From Imbricaverruca yamaguchii (taxonomy: Eukaryota; Arthropoda; Thecostraca; Neoverrucidae): a stretch of 64,000 bases of DNA. The notes beneath the pieces are model-generated. The model was not told where the DNA came from. It saw only the letters and a program-made list of their open reading frames with translations, and searched no databases. The stretch spans positions 482,001 through 546,000 of the forward strand of contig JAOTOL010001463.1 of NCBI GenBank assembly GCA_034440575.1. Reading direction: 5' to 3'. A program made the translations under genes and the position numbers. Shown here piece after piece: positions 43,580-56,070 of this stretch (positions are counted from its first letter, which is position 1; each line of letters begins with the position of its first letter).

Positions 43580-46240
43580 AACTGAAACTTGGTGGTCTTT
43601 TTGGACCTTTCCTTTTTTCTTTGTCTATGGATGTGATTTGTGGTTCCAGGCAATTATTATTAGGGGCCCAGCACATTTGTGTGACCCTAGCTCTTTTTTT
43701 AAAAGCTTCATTGTTTGTTTTTGCGCCGACGATACTTTTCAGTATCGGCGCGTTTTCGGAAACCCAGAAGTGTTTATTAAGTGCCGGCCTTTTTGTTTCT
43801 TTTCTAGGAACATGTCGATTTTTTAGGGCCCAGCCTGTTCTTGAGGCTCCCATGTGGTCTCAAAGCCCTGGTGTGCTTTGAGGGACCGGTTGTGTTTGCT
43901 TTTTTAGCTGCCGGTGTAGCAACTTTGAGATGCAACTCATATTTTAAGGCTTTGCCGCTTTTTGCCAAACTCGGTATGCTTTGGAGGACACAGTACATTT
44001 TCGTCCTTCAGCTGTGCTCTTAGGGTTCCGGTGTGTTTATTTTGGGTTCCTTGCTCACATTTGTGGGCCCCCAGCATGCTACTGGGAGCTCCGATATAAT
44101 TTATCGTGGTCCCGTCGCGACCTTTCCGGCCCGGGCTCGTGGTTTCGGGTAGATCCGACGTCAGTTTTCTATGCTTGACGTAATTTTTGGCGACTTCTGA
44201 AGTATGTAAAGTCCGAGCAACCATCCGATTTTTTTCGGCTCCCTGCTATTTGGCATGTCCCGTCGCGATTTTTCGAGCTCCGATACGTTTTTCGGTGAGC
44301 GGTATGCTATTTGTTAAGGCATCTGGTGGTATGTTTGGGCGAAGGAGTGATTTTCCTGGCTCGTACATATGGTTTTCTAAATCTCTCTTTATTTCGGAGA
44401 GCTCCGGCTTGATTTTTATCGGGTTGCGATACTACTTTGGAGCCACGCTGTGTTTAGTTGGGGCCATGGACGCTAATTTTAGGGAGACCTGAGGGGAATG
44501 TTTGATGCCCTGACCAGAACTTATGAGACTACTGACATAAATTTTTGGTCCAAATCGCGGTAATTGAGGGAACTGGCGCTAGTTCGCTGGGCATGTTGTA
44601 CTTATCTGTGCCCAAGCCCAATCTTTGCGTTACTCGGCGCAAATTTTCGGACACGGTGCAAGTTTTTGGTGCCCGCTGTATTTATTTGAAGTCCCTAATT
44701 CTGGGGATCGATACAAATGTATGGGGCATCAGAATCATATTTGGGGACCCCGGCGCAATTCTTGGGTTTTTGGGTATACACATCTTCAGGATGGATGGGG
44801 GGATTCGCCTCCTTGGTATGCCACGGTGGCTGCTCGACGAGTTTCTGTCCAGCCAATGGCACCCTTCGGAGTAGAAAGTCCCTTATGAGAACTTTCTTTC
44901 GCGACCTGCTCTGAATTTTCCGGTGTTCGGGTCTTCTCGATGGAGACCCTTTGTGATTTTTGGTATTGACTTGTATTTTTGTAGGCCTCTTGCGTGATAT
45001 TTACAATTCCGCGAGCTCCGATGCATTTTTTTCGGTGCTCCAAAGCGTTTCTTTTCCGGCGCCCGACTTGTTTTTGGGGTCTTTGGCACGATTTTTGTGG
45101 CCAGAAAGTGACATTTAGAGTAGGAATTGATTTTTTGGAAGCCAGCTGCGAATTGTGGGGCGCCGGTGCGACTTTTTTTGGCCCCTAGTGTGCTTTCCGA
45201 TGGCAACTGTGCGACTTTTTTTTAGACTAAGTGCGATTTTTAGACCCTGTCGTCATTAGTTAGGATGCTTGTGCGAGTTTTATGGCCTCGACACGTCTTT
45301 TGGGACCCACCACGTTTTTGTTTCTTTTGGGGCATTTGCTGGGACACCAGAATTATTATCCATATCCGGATTGTTTCTTTCTCGTTGCCCCGACTTTTAG
45401 TAGGCGTTCCCCATGAGACTGTTGGGACATCGGTGCGACCTGTCGAGCCCCTAGAGTGATTTTCAGCATCCCGGGCGCGACTTTTTGGCACCTTCAGATT
45501 CAGCGTGATTGTCGTGGGCGCAGGCCCAACCTCTTTTGGTCACCGTTGTGATTTTTAAGAGTCTAGACACCACTTTTCGACCCCCAGCGTGATTTTCTGG
45601 TCCAGCCGGGCACTTTTAAGGTCCCAAATGCGATTTTCAGGGACCCAACCCGTCTTCTTGCAGCTCCCATGGTGATTTTCAAGGACCACGGCATGACTTT
45701 TGTTGTGCTCTTAGCGTGATTTCAGGGGCCCCGGTCCGACCTTTTGTGGGCCACAGTGCGAATATCAGGGATCCCGACCTGATCTTTCGAGACCCAACGT
45801 GATTTGGACAGCCCGACCAGTCTTTTTGGCACCCAGCGTGGTTTTCGGGAGCCCGGCCCGACCTTTTAAGGCCTTACCGTGAGTTCGTGAGCCGGGGCAC
45901 GACATTTCGGGATCCCAGCGCAACTTTTTTTTGGAGCGCCAGCGGTATTTTCACGAGTGCGGTCCCATATTTTGAAGTCCTCAGCGTCATTTTTAGGGTC
46001 TCGCAACGATTTTTAGGCCATCAATGTGACTTTCAGTGGTCCTGGTGGGACTTTGGGTGTCCTGGCATCATTTTCACGGGTCTCGGCGCGACATTTTGTG
46101 GCCCCCAAATGTTATTTTAAGGGCCCCGGTGTGATTATTATGGACACCACCAGGATTTTAAGGAGCTCGCCATTGTTTCCCGGAACCCCGGCGCGAATGT
46201 TGGGGGGCCAAAAATATCTCAGGGGTGGGGGATTATTACA
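43580..46240 (+). repeat. Degenerate tandem array, unit near 21 bp, about 2.65 kb
   Basis: Successive units follow the pattern CCCAGCGTGATTTTCNGGG, for example CCCAGCGTGATTTTCTGG, CCCAAATGCGATTTTCAGGG and CCCAGCGTGGTTTTCGGG. Alternate units often read CCCGGCCCGACCTTTT, hinting at a 42-bp dimer. The pattern is clear from 45.5 to 46.2 kb and fades toward 43.6 kb. The many 60-110 codon ORFs on both strands here come from the repeat and are not genes. Confidence 0.8.
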
Positions 46241-46285
46241 ATGTCTCCCCCTTCGGTACGCCACTGTGCATCCCCCAATTATTTA

Positions 46286-47332
46286 GTTAGTTATTTGGGC
46301 TTAGGGGCGCTTCGACTGCTTCGGTCATACAGCGCCCATAACAATGTTCGATTGACAGCTTGTGATGATTGGTGCCAACAGTAGTACACAAATATTCAGA
46401 ATACGGGCAGATATAAGTGAAACAGTGAAATAAAAGAGCAAGCGCAGTCGAACATCGGTGAAACAATGAAACTGGAGTAATATCAGTGAAATAGTGAAAC
46501 GGGCGTAGCATCAGTGGAACAGAAAGAGCAAGCGTGAGCAAACATCAGTAGAACTGTGAAACGGGAGCAACATCAGTGAAACAGAAAGGGCAAGCGCCAG
46601 CACACATCAGTGGAACAGTGAAATGGGAGTAACATCAGTGAAACGGTGAAATAGCAAGAGCAAGTGCAGGCGAAAATCAGTTGGAGCGACATGCCATGGT
46701 TCCGAGCGTATGGTGCCACGTCGGTGACGTGTGTAAATCGCTTTGAAGGCAACATTCGATAAAAAACGAAACAGTTGTCCCGAAGTTCGTCGCTATGCTT
46801 TGTTGCCAAGTATACATATCACACATATCGATGAGGGTCATATATGGTTAAGAATGACACTTCAGATAAAAAATTAATCAGCTGTCCCGATTGGACAACT
46901 GCAGAGTTGTCACTAAGAACGCTGTCAAGCGAAACCATCTGGAGAGATCCAAAGTAACGTCGACGCTCGTCAGCGTATGCAGGACACGAGATCAAAACAT
47001 GGTGCACTGTCAGTGGTGATAAACATCTAGCGCACTGGGGTCTGTCGCCGCCGCACAGCAGATAACCGTGCGTGGCGTAAGTGTGCCCTATGCGGAGGCG
47101 ACATAATGTCACCTCTTCTTTTCTATGAGTATGATGGGACGAACCCCATGGTTCCAGACGTGGCTTGATGCCTCGCAGCTTGTTCACACTGGTCTCGTCC
47201 CACATTGTTTGCCAGAATACGGGCAGATATAAGTGAAACAGTGAAATAAAAGAGCAAGCGCAGTCGAACATCGGTGAAACAATGAAACTGGAGTAATATC
47301 AGTGAAATAGTGAAACGGGCGTAGCATCAGTG
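46286..47332 (-). mobile_element. 5'-truncated LINE insertion with 13-bp TSD
   Basis: Flanked by perfect CCCCAATTATTTA at 46273-46285 and 47333-47345. On the minus strand it carries the C-terminal end of a LINE ORF2 (47212-46819): NKLRGIKPRLEPWG, EEVTLCRLRIGHTYATHGYL, a CARC..LTVHHVLISC zinc-knuckle-like motif, then a stop. About 0.5 kb of 3'UTR follows, with TTTCACTGATG-type repeats, and then a 3' hairpin GGGCGCTGTATGACC .. GCGCCCC and a CCCAAATAACTAAC tail. The RLRIGH..THxYLL..C..C..TVxHxLxxC pattern is typical of Jockey/I-group LINEs. A 120-nt piece of the 3'UTR is repeated at its 5' end. Confidence 0.9.
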
Positions 47333-47345
47333 CCCCAATTATTTA

Positions 47346-48040
47346 ATAGCTTAACAATGACGTCTATGGAGTACATCGCACAAAAGACACTTTGTTATGC
47401 CAATTTAACTGCTTGCACCATAAGTAGTGTTCAGAAATATTCACCCTGCAATCGGCCTAAATTCATCCCATTATCTTTGGGGTTCTTAAATCTCCGTCTA
47501 GATGCACACACCACTGGACGATGAAAAACCTGGAGAGTAGTCTCAATTGTAACTTGGCGTTCCAACACTTTCAGTCCAAATGTCCTCATTGAATAGATTC
47601 TGGGATCAGTCTTTGCTAAGCAGAGATTGTTGCATATGTAGGAAAGTTTCCCTCCCCCAAGAGCTTTATCAGACATTTTCCATCATTGTCTGAGGAAAGC
47701 TTCCAGTTGGCACGTGAATATTCTATAGGACCTCGGCGTTTGCGATTTTGTGAACCCCGGTTATAATTTCAAAGGCTCTGGGCCATCTCACACATATATG
47801 CATCCAAGTATTCATACAAACTCAGCCTCACACCATCTCAATCTTTGGTTAACAACGTTCACATATAATCTCCAACTTGCACACAGATCGATCTTCAAAC
47901 ATAATAACTCCCATCTCACAAGATTACATCTCAACAGTCACACAGCGATTTCGGACAGTCAGTCTCAGACATACCTCCAGGGGTGAGTCCGGGGGGCTGG
48001 CCACCAGCCAGCCGCCCGCGGCGTCCAGTCAGTAAGAGAG
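47346..48040. other. Intergenic, nothing recognised
   Basis: Low-GC sequence with short random ORFs on both strands. No repeat signature. Confidence 0.4.
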
Positions 48041-48062
48041 TGAGCGAGAGAGAGAGGGAGAG

Positions 48063-48112
<50 letters not shown>

Positions 48113-48115
48113 CGA
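48041..48115. repeat. (GA)n microsatellite
   Basis: GAGAGAGAG runs with a few interruptions (GATAGATAG, GAAAGAG). Confidence 0.95.
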
Positions 48116-49560
48116 TCCATCTCGCGCGTCGCTATATCACCTCAGGGTCACCGTCCTTGGGCCCACGCCAGAGCCATATCATCGACACGCGGCTCTGAAC
48201 TGCCGTGAGCAATGCCCGATCCCAATGTTCTACACCAGCGGGTCACACTGTCTGTCTCAGACATTCCGCCAGCTCAGACATCTCTGAGCCTCGGCCCCGG
48301 TCGGCCGACTCTACTGCTGGCGACAGACACAGTATCCCATAACATGCTTACATCAGCTGCACCACGCTGCACATAGGCAGCCGGCAGTTCGTGGCGCTAC
48401 GGCCCACCTGACATTTCACATATCATACGACCATTCACTCATCAGTCATTCAGCATTCTACGTCCTAGTTCCATTCATAAATCCCAGAAATACATTCAAG
48501 GCACATCTGCACACATGTATATAGACTAGACATCAGCCACATGTTGTGACGTCTGTCATACTTCTGCCATTCCACATATACTCATACTAACACACGTGTT
48601 CTATTATACAATTATCATGCCCATCTACTTACACAACCGTCACATACTGTCACGTACACGAACACACATACACACATTTGCCCAGAGGGTTCCCAGAATA
48701 AGCTGTCACATCACTATACAGTATACACCCATGACGGTCACATCCAACTGTCAGACACTGACATGCCATCAGACGTCAGAGACAGCGGCGGCCGACGGCG
48801 TCGGGATCAGCTATGCAACTTGACCGGAGAGGAGGGGTCACACTAGCAACTGGCATCGACAGCCTGGCTAGCGGCGACTGCCGGGTAAGCAGCTACAGGT
48901 TGGCGCCTGGACCGATGATTTCCGTCGTGGTAGTACATGCCGTTACATCAACGGGGGAGGGGCATGATAGAGGTTAAATTTATGTGTTCCAAGTGTCCCC
49001 CACAGGAAGCTTTGCTACGCATATACCTTGAGCCCACCATGCGACCGAACTATTTCCGTTGAACGACATAATTTGAATTGAATGTTCAACGTGCTGTCAA
49101 TTCCACTAGGCAGCTACCCAGCTAAAGATCCACTTGGGTCAATTGCCACGCTCATGATGTGCTTTGTCAGGTCACATGACAAACATGACTCGTCATTCGT
49201 CACATCATCACTCTTCATATCACTCCTCATGTGACCTTTTTAGGTCACAGCACGAGCGCCTAATCCTCTCGGGGATTCTGAGATTCTGAGAGGCGTTTTT
49301 GCACTTGAAGTGATGTAATCAGGAGCAGACTTCATCATTGCATCCATAGTAAGTTATGGCAATAAATATTTTGCTGTGTTGGATACCAGCACCGATAATA
49401 TCCAGACATATCACTCAAAAGTTTGGATATCTGTGTCCCATGCCAAACTGTGAAAATCCATTGAAACGTGGAAATTTGTACGTTATATTCCATACTACAG
49501 TCACGCAAGGTATGCATCGTGACAACAAATTGTATGCTTTAGCACTCAAGATACATGTAG
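48116..49560. other. Intergenic, nothing recognised
   Basis: GC-moderate, rich in CACATC/CATAC words. A local GAGATTCTGAGATTCTGAGA duplication near 49.27 kb. No gene seen. Confidence 0.4.
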
Positions 49561-49567
49561 ATGTTGA

Positions 49568-51097
49568 CATGTATGGCAGCTAGACATAAAGACATAAAGA
49601 CTTAAAATATTAGTGCAACTATGAGCCACAATGACCCTTCTTGGTTGCACTCTGTACACTGCACCAATTGCCCACCAAATCTGTCAATCAGCCCTCCCTG
49701 TAATACTGAAAAGCAAGCCCTCTATTCTTATAATGATTGTCTATGCTGTTTTTAAAGATGTTCAATGTGCTGCAACTGACAATGTTTTCTGGCAGCTGGT
49801 TCCAGTGTTCTACTACCCTGTTGGTGAAGAAAGTCTGCCTTAACCTTGTTCTGCTGTGGTTAACTTTAATTTTGAATTTATGACCTCTAATTGCATCATT
49901 TCTGTTCAATTCAAGCATTTCCCCAAGATATCCCCTCTCCAGACCATGGGCAAATTTAAAGACCTCGATGAGATCTCCTCTCAGCCTTCTATATCTAAGT
50001 GAAAACATATTCAATTTCTTCAATCTTTCTTCATATGCCAGGTTGCCTATGTCATTAACCATTTTGTAGCCCTCTTTTGTACTCTCTCTAAAAGCCAACA
50101 ACCTTTTTCATAGCTAGGAGACCAAGCTTGGATGCAGTATTCCAAATGTGGCCTGACATATGCACATTACAGCTTCCTGATCACTTCCTTACTTCTATAT
50201 GATACATTCCTATTTATTGCCCCGAGCATTCTCAGTGCCTTCTTCCTGGCTTCTTGGTCTGTTCTGATGCCCCAAATTTTGTGTTTAGAATAACACCTAA
50301 ATCCTTCTCCTGTTGAGTCACTGATAGCACTTGGCCACCCATCAAGTATGGAGCCTTCATATGCTGCTTACCTACATGCATGATTTTGCACTTATCAAAA
50401 TTAAATTTCATTTGCCATTCTTCGGACCACTTCACAAGTTCGTCTAAGTCTTTTTGCAGCAAGATATGCTCATCTTGACCTGTTTTTGTCCTAAAGACCT
50501 TCAAATCATCCTCAAATTTCAAATCTTTACTGCTTAGGCCACTTTCAATTTTATTTACGAATATAATGAACAGTAGTGGCCCCAGTACTGGGGCCACTAC
50601 TGGGCCACTACCCCTGGGGGACTCCACTAAGAAAATTTTGCCATGATGACTTTGTACCATTTAGCATCACTCTTTGCTGTCTATCTGAAAGCCACAACTC
50701 TATCGATTTTAGGATGCTACCTGCAATACCATGGGACTGAAGCTGTATCATTAACCGTTTATGGGGTACCTTGTCAAAGGTCTTACTAAAGTCAAGATAT
50801 GCTACATCAACCTGATTTCCCTGATCAAATTGTTCTGTGGCGAAGTTCAAAAAGTCCAAAGAGATTTGTGAGACACGATCGTCCTTTTCTAAACCCATGT
50901 TGAGTATCTTGAATCAATCTGCTACCTTCCAGATAACTAACTATTCTATCCTTGATAATTGATTCGAGTACCTTGCAGATTAGGGATGTGAGACTTACTG
51001 GCCTATAGTTAGCTAAAACCAAGGCCATATATAATACATGGCTATGTAATATCCAGGCAAGGAGCTTGCACTTAGAAATTGTATGTCCTACCTTCAT
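49568..51097 (-). mobile_element. CR1-type LINE fragment with most of the RT domain, inactivated
   Basis: The minus strand, in several broken frames, gives ANYRPVSLTSLICKVLE, QHGFRKGRSCLTN, VDVAYLDFSKTFDKVPH, GVPQG, SVLGPLLFIIFVNKIESG, and the thumb. The catalytic box that should read FADD is FEDD. The 3' end has GACATAAAGACATAAAGA, an 8-bp tail repeat like that of CR1 elements. The 5' end is truncated before the RT fingers. Confidence 0.93.
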
Positions 51098-51370
51098 TGT
51101 GTTACGTAACTGCCTTCAGCCTTCATAATTTTCTACTGTAGGCAATATTAATGCAATCAATGTTAAATATGTTAACAGTCAAAGAACGACAGTGAAACTC
51201 TTGTATGAATGTGTTTTGTTACTGGCTGGCACAAAGTGCTGATTCATAGTCTTTTAATAGCATAATACATGAGGTGAATATCCAAACATATGTGGCATTA
51301 CATCAACTCCTGAATTAGTTTAGTTGTTGTAAGGTCATGTCCAAGAGTGAATGACTCAAACACGAAGCGC
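51098..51370. other. Intergenic, nothing recognised
   Basis: AT-rich spacer between the CR1 fragment and a SINE fragment. Confidence 0.4.
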
Positions 51371-51379
51371 TGCGATGTT

Positions 51380-51495
51380 TGTTTGTATATTGGGTGGCTC
51401 TCGACGCAGTTTATGCACGATAACGGCTGATGGCGCCGCCCACACAGTTTCACCGGCGGGCCGCGGGATTTGGAAATGTCCCGAGTGGTGCGTGT
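51380..51495 (-). mobile_element. tRNA-derived SINE, truncated copy
   Basis: The plus strand TTGGGTGGCTCTCGACGC + AGTTTATGCACGATAACGG through GGCGGGCCGCGGGATTTGG is the body of the family at 20006-20187. The tRNA head is missing. Flanks GCTGCGATGT and GCTTCGATGT differ at one position, a plausible TSD. Confidence 0.7.
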
Positions 51496-51606
51496 GGAAA
51501 TGCTTCGATGTGATATGTGCAGCTTTTGCTTAGTTATGGATTGCAGGGATTTTTTCTCGAATATTCAAATGGGTGCATGCTGCTTTCCAGGAAATTTATA
51601 TGTCTC

Positions 51607-51651
51607 AAAAGTGGGAGGGCCAGCTACCATTGTTGGCCCTCCCACTTTGAA
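51607..51651. repeat. Perfect hairpin in a MITE-like remnant
   Basis: AAGTGGGAGGGCCA .. TGGCCCTCCCACTT forms a stem of about 14-15 bp. It continues into AAAAGTGGGTAGGCCATGG and the GGAACAGGGGGCC / CGTAGG motif that is also seen near 42.45 kb, so it probably belongs to a degraded DNA element. Confidence 0.5.
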
Positions 51652-51699
51652 AAGTGGGTAGGCCATGGCCCTCCTGGCCCCCTGTTCCTACGCCTATGA

Positions 51700-52500
51700 T
51701 TGCCGCTAAGGAGCGTGAACGTCACCATCATCAATTTCCAGGTGGGGACCAGGGGCTTTGAAACGGTTTTGAAGCTAGAGGGATCAGACCATGACCATCT
51801 ACGTGTGACCTGTCTGTTGACCACGAGCAACTGCCGAGAACACTCATGATTGCCATGGTACCTACGTCTTGCATGCCTACCAAAAGCATTTGATGCAAAA
51901 CCAAACCCAAATCCAGGTGGGGTCCGAGCCCCAGGAGCCCAGGTGATGATGCGCATGCTAAGAAGAAGCTTGTCACCAAAGTTCTGAGAAATAGCAAGGC
52001 TCTAAACCATACGGCATATCCATAACTCATATCTTCAACCAGCAACGTAGCCAAAGGTGGCGGCGGGGCGGTCGCTCATCATCACCCCTGGGTTCCTACG
52101 GCGCGTGACACGTCTTTTCTGGCCGCGCGAACGACCACTCGAACCTTCCTACCACTCGAGCCGCATGAGACCTCCTGAAGCGGTACCTTTCTCAGTCGGA
52201 GGAGCGCTATTTTACATCAGGGAAGGGAAGGGCACATGCCTCCGTACCCTCACTATCGCCGCCACTAGTGGCATACAAGATGTTATTGGTAATGTTTTTT
52301 ACTTTGCGGATGTCAAGGCATCCACAGTTTTGGGGAACCACGCCATAGGTATATTTTATATACCTTTGAGGGGGCAAGGTTCCACCGGATGTTGGCCTTG
52401 CTCCAGACATAATACTATTTTTAACGTGGGACCCTATTTAACGTGCTCCTCCCCAAACCTTTTCGGCCTGCCCTTGTTTTCATGAATGCAAATAGCATAT
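51700..52500. other. Intergenic with open frames, unassigned
   Basis: A 142-codon plus ORF (52057-52485) and minus ORFs at 51624-52054. The composition is not convincingly coding and I recognise no motif. Confidence 0.25.
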
Positions 52501-52510
52501 GTACATATAT

Positions 52511-52512
52511 AC

Positions 52513-52560
<48 letters not shown>
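52511..52560. repeat. (TA)n microsatellite
   Basis: A clean alternating TA run. Confidence 0.95.
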
Positions 52561-52562
<2 letters not shown>

Positions 52563-52679
52563 ACTTCCTTCGCTGAAATACGCTCTTGAATTTGCGGCGA
52601 AGAGTGAGCAGTTTTTGCAAAGAACGTAAAAGATGAGAAACTGTCATTGTAAGTGGGTAAGGGAGATTTATCGGAATAG

Positions 52680-52752
52680 CACGTTCAACGTTCAGGAGCA
52701 CGTTTAGCACGTTTAGCACGTTTAGCACGTTCACGTTTAGCACGTTCAGGAA
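52680..52752. repeat. 10-bp tandem repeat (AGCACGTTT type)
   Basis: CACGTTTAG repeats about five times with one shortened unit. Confidence 0.85.
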
Positions 52753-52769
52753 CATCTTTTACTAATATC

Positions 52770-52935
52770 TGGTGGCGGGATCTGTCCAGCAAGAAACAGG
52801 AGCGGGGAGTGGTGTGACCTGCCTTGATTTGCTTACCATGACCTACCTCTCACCCTTGGAATTTAACGTAATTAGGTCGCACGGGTATGGAAGGGCACTC
52901 CTGCCTACCTATTAATGGGTAGGGGAATTTATTTT

Positions 52936-52966
<31 letters not shown>
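52770..52966 (+). other. Possible poly(A)-tailed retroposed sequence
   Basis: A run of 27 A at 52940-52966 ends a 170-bp sequence. Such a tail fits a retroposed transcript, but I find no TSD and no parent gene. Confidence 0.3.
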
Positions 52967-53280
52967 CTCATTCCTGTCCAGGGGGCCAGCGGGGATTGGT
53001 GGGGCTAATGCAATCTTGGAGAAAAGGTTTGCCAAAAATGTTTGCAAACCGTTCTACATTCACTTCAACTTTGGCGTAGTCAATGAGAAACCGTCACGCC
53101 CAACTTTTGGTTTTAAAGTATATTGATGCACTGTCAGGCAAGTGCGCAATGCCATCGTAAATAATCATCTGCGGTAGTTTTCCTGCAAGATCACGAATCA
53201 TCGTAGCTCAGCATCACACCATAACCTACAATATGCCGTATCAGAACATTGGTGGTGCCTTATGCTCTGGATTGAAATGA

Positions 53281-53472
53281 TCACCACGAACGGGAATTAT
53301 CGGCCTTAGGCGATGCGCAGGCCTGGTATCTGGGATCCGGGAAATCTTGCAGATGCACGACCAAGGCACCATGCCACACCTTAATGGAATCGCATGACTG
53401 ACATATCCATTCATGGAACACAGATAACGAACAATTGAACTTGCACTTTCTCTTGCTTCCTAGTTTCGCCAT
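53281..53472 (-). pseudogene. Possible BED/hAT-type zinc-finger remnant
   Basis: A 63-codon frame begins MAKLGSKRKCKFNCSLSVF and continues HEWICQSCDSIKVWHGAL. The KRKCxFN..L start and a CxxC .. V.HG spacing recall the N-terminal zinc finger of domesticated or active hAT-family proteins. No transposase core follows. This is a weak, motif-level call. Confidence 0.25.
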
Positions 53473-53639
53473 TTTCTCTAAAAAGGAGAGTCATGGAAGT
53501 TTATAATGATTGCGGTATAATATCAACCTTAAAATTCCACCAAGCAGTAGCCTGCAGTCTGAGAAAAGCATAGATCAAATCGTTTCCAGCAACACATAAC
53601 AATACAACCGCAAAGGCAATTTTTAGAAGGTTGACAAAT

Positions 53640-53730
53640 AATCTGGAAGCTTGTGCAGGACCCCACTCGTGCGCAAGACCCCACTCCTCGTGTACAAAAC
53701 CCCACTCTTGAACAAAACCCGACTCGTAGT
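53640..53730. repeat. Short degenerate tandem repeat (ACCCCACTC)
   Basis: AGGACCCCACTCGTG, AGACCCCACTCCTCG, AAACCCCACTCTTG and AAACCCGACTCG follow one another at about 18-20 bp spacing. Confidence 0.75.
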
Positions 53731-54074
53731 ACATAATCAACGTGTACCTTTTAGCGATGGTCAACAACAACGCGGACTTCAAAACTCTATAGATAGCATA
53801 TATTAACAGCTGGGACATCAATGTAAACTACATGGCAGTCCTGGTGCGTCACAGTACTTCCAACATCACGGGATGCTTCCTCACTATCCCTGGTGAGACT
53901 ATCACGCTATCACACTAATACCATAACTAACCATCCTCAACACACGTGTCCATACACATAAAGGTAGAGTGGAATGCATAATGCAATTCCATTGGGTCGC
54001 TTGTCTAAAGAGGCGCCTCGGGCTGGACATCATTTGAGAGAGGGATGAGAGGTGTGTAGGGTTCGCTCGAGCAT

Positions 54075-54170
54075 ACCAAAGGACAATTTTTTGTTGGAAA
54101 GGGACGACTTTTCCTTTGAAAGGGCGCCATTTCCTCTGAAAGGAGCGCTTTTCCAACCAAAAGGATTTTA
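54075..54170. repeat. Degenerate tandem repeat of about 27 bp
   Basis: GGAAAGGGACGACTTTTCC, TGAAAGGGCGCCATTTCC, TGAAAGGAGCGCTTTTCC form about three units. Confidence 0.75.
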
Positions 54171-54479
54171 CCTTTACCTGGGAGGACGCATGGCTCCACG
54201 CCTCCTGCATCAGGCCCTGCGGATGTATGATGTGGATTGAAATCAACATCTGAGGTTGGGGGTACGTTGGGGTCTGTGTACACGGTTTATTAACCAATCG
54301 TCCTTTTTACTGGTGCGTTTGTGTGACTGCATACCCGAAGATGGCTTATAGTAAGGCTGCATGTCAGAGGTGAAACTCTTACGTCAAAATACTAGTACAG
54401 TGGTCGTGGCGTCACTAAACCCACACGCACGTCTTGTATTTGGTATGGTTTTGCACGGCGTGACACGGACATCCTGATA

Positions 54480-55630
54480 ATGGCGCCATTAGAAAAGGTC
54501 AGCTTCATGCGCGCGGCCGAGCCGAAATGGCGGTGGATGCTGCACCAGCGGTCGACGTTGCCAGTGGAAATCGGATTTCCTCTAGCTTAGCGACCGGCAT
54601 TAGCTGAAATCGCTTCCGCAAACAGCCGTTTTGGTGGTCGCAGCAGTCGGCTGCCAACGGCGACGCCACGACCAAGTGCTTCACCAGACATAATTGTTGC
54701 GGCGGAAGCTTAGTCAACGTTTTGCGAAATGTCGTGGTTTGAACAGCAGGGCCCGCGTCCAGCAACAAGTTGACATGTCATCGTCATTGCCATCCACATG
54801 GCAATCCACGTGTCAACATCGGCCGTGTCAAAAGTTGGCAGCTAGACGCGAGACCGATGCGCGAGACGGCAGCTTGTCCAGACACGAGTGCACAGGTTCA
54901 TATCGCTGACTCCAGTCGTCACCAACAGCTGAAACACCGTTGCCACGCCGTCTTGCACCCAACTAACTGCGAAGGTTAGTGTAGAGGGCGCATCAACATG
55001 AGTATGCTTTGCTATCTGTATCACGTGTTTATTCATTATTTCTGTTTTCATGCACCATATAATGCATGTTTTCAACAAATCGTTTCTAATGCTGTTCCAA
55101 ATTTTCCAAAGAAATGTTTTTAATTTTTGAACATGATGTTTGTCTTATCACGTTGGAATATAATCCATTCATTTTTTCCGGAATTGAATTATCCCTGTAC
55201 GTAATTACTTCTCCATATACCACGTGACTTGCTTTTTGTGGCTTCACCCAATGGTGATCATGCGAAACAGTCGGATGAATCCCAGTGTCACATAGTTGAA
55301 AGGTTATGTCTACGGGTAGCCCAAATGATCATGTTCCTTTAAAACGGATTACTTCCCATTGCAGTGGAGCTCGTTTGAACAACTTTATAATTCTCATGAA
55401 CATAAAACAAAGCCAGGGAATGAGGACATTGCAAAGATTGATCAAGCTTCACCAATAGCCGTTTAACAAATTGAGATAACCTGGCACATCACATTTTTGC
55501 AACATGGTTTCGATATTACTTGAAGGTACTGAAAGTTTCGACTTTCTTGCTGTGATAGCTTGACCAGAACCGTTGGCAAACCAAGAAAGAGGATGATAAA
55601 TCAACTTTTGATCAACTAGTTATGGGTGCA
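54480..55630. other. Intergenic, unassigned
   Basis: GC-richer to about 54.98 kb, with an 87-codon minus ORF (54505-54768) and no recognised motif, then AT-rich. Nothing I can support as a gene. Confidence 0.3.
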
Positions 55631-56038
55631 CACACATGACTCGTCATCTTTTGTCAATTGTGCATATTCACCTGGCCTATACCATTGGGCCATTGATTAT
55701 CTGTGTGACTGCTTGCGATGTCCTTAGCTACCAATATATCATTCCACATTTCACCGGCACTGATAAAGCTGCGAGGCGTTGCTTCCTGGCGAGTGTATAT
55801 GGAAACTGGACGAGGTCCACGCGGCCCGTGGACACGCCTCAAATTAGTCAATTCCCGAATGGTGACCGCTTCTGGAATTGGGCGCGTTCCTACCAAACAC
55901 AGTTCGCAATGATTTCCTCAATTGGCTCACTCAGCAACGATGCTGTTGTGTATACAGGTGTATAATGTGGTCACTGCGACAGTTGTTCATTCACATACCT
56001 GACATCCTATATTTCATTTCTCTTGAGCGATTTTTTGC

Positions 56039-56070
56039 GATAAGGTATACCTCGGTCAGTATACCTTATC
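56039..56070. repeat. Perfect 12-bp inverted repeat
   Basis: GATAAGGTATAC, an 8-base loop CTCGGTCA, then GTATACCTTATC. It abuts the start of the MITE-like element at 56070. Confidence 0.85.

Noticed and set aside
46819..47271. Host gene with a zinc finger
   Set aside because: The RLRIGH..THxYLL..C..C pattern with a TSD-bounded insertion and LINE 3' end identifies it as the C-terminus of a LINE ORF2.
52057..52485. 142-codon plus ORF as a gene
   Set aside because: No recognisable domain, and other frames are comparably open. Not enough to support a gene.
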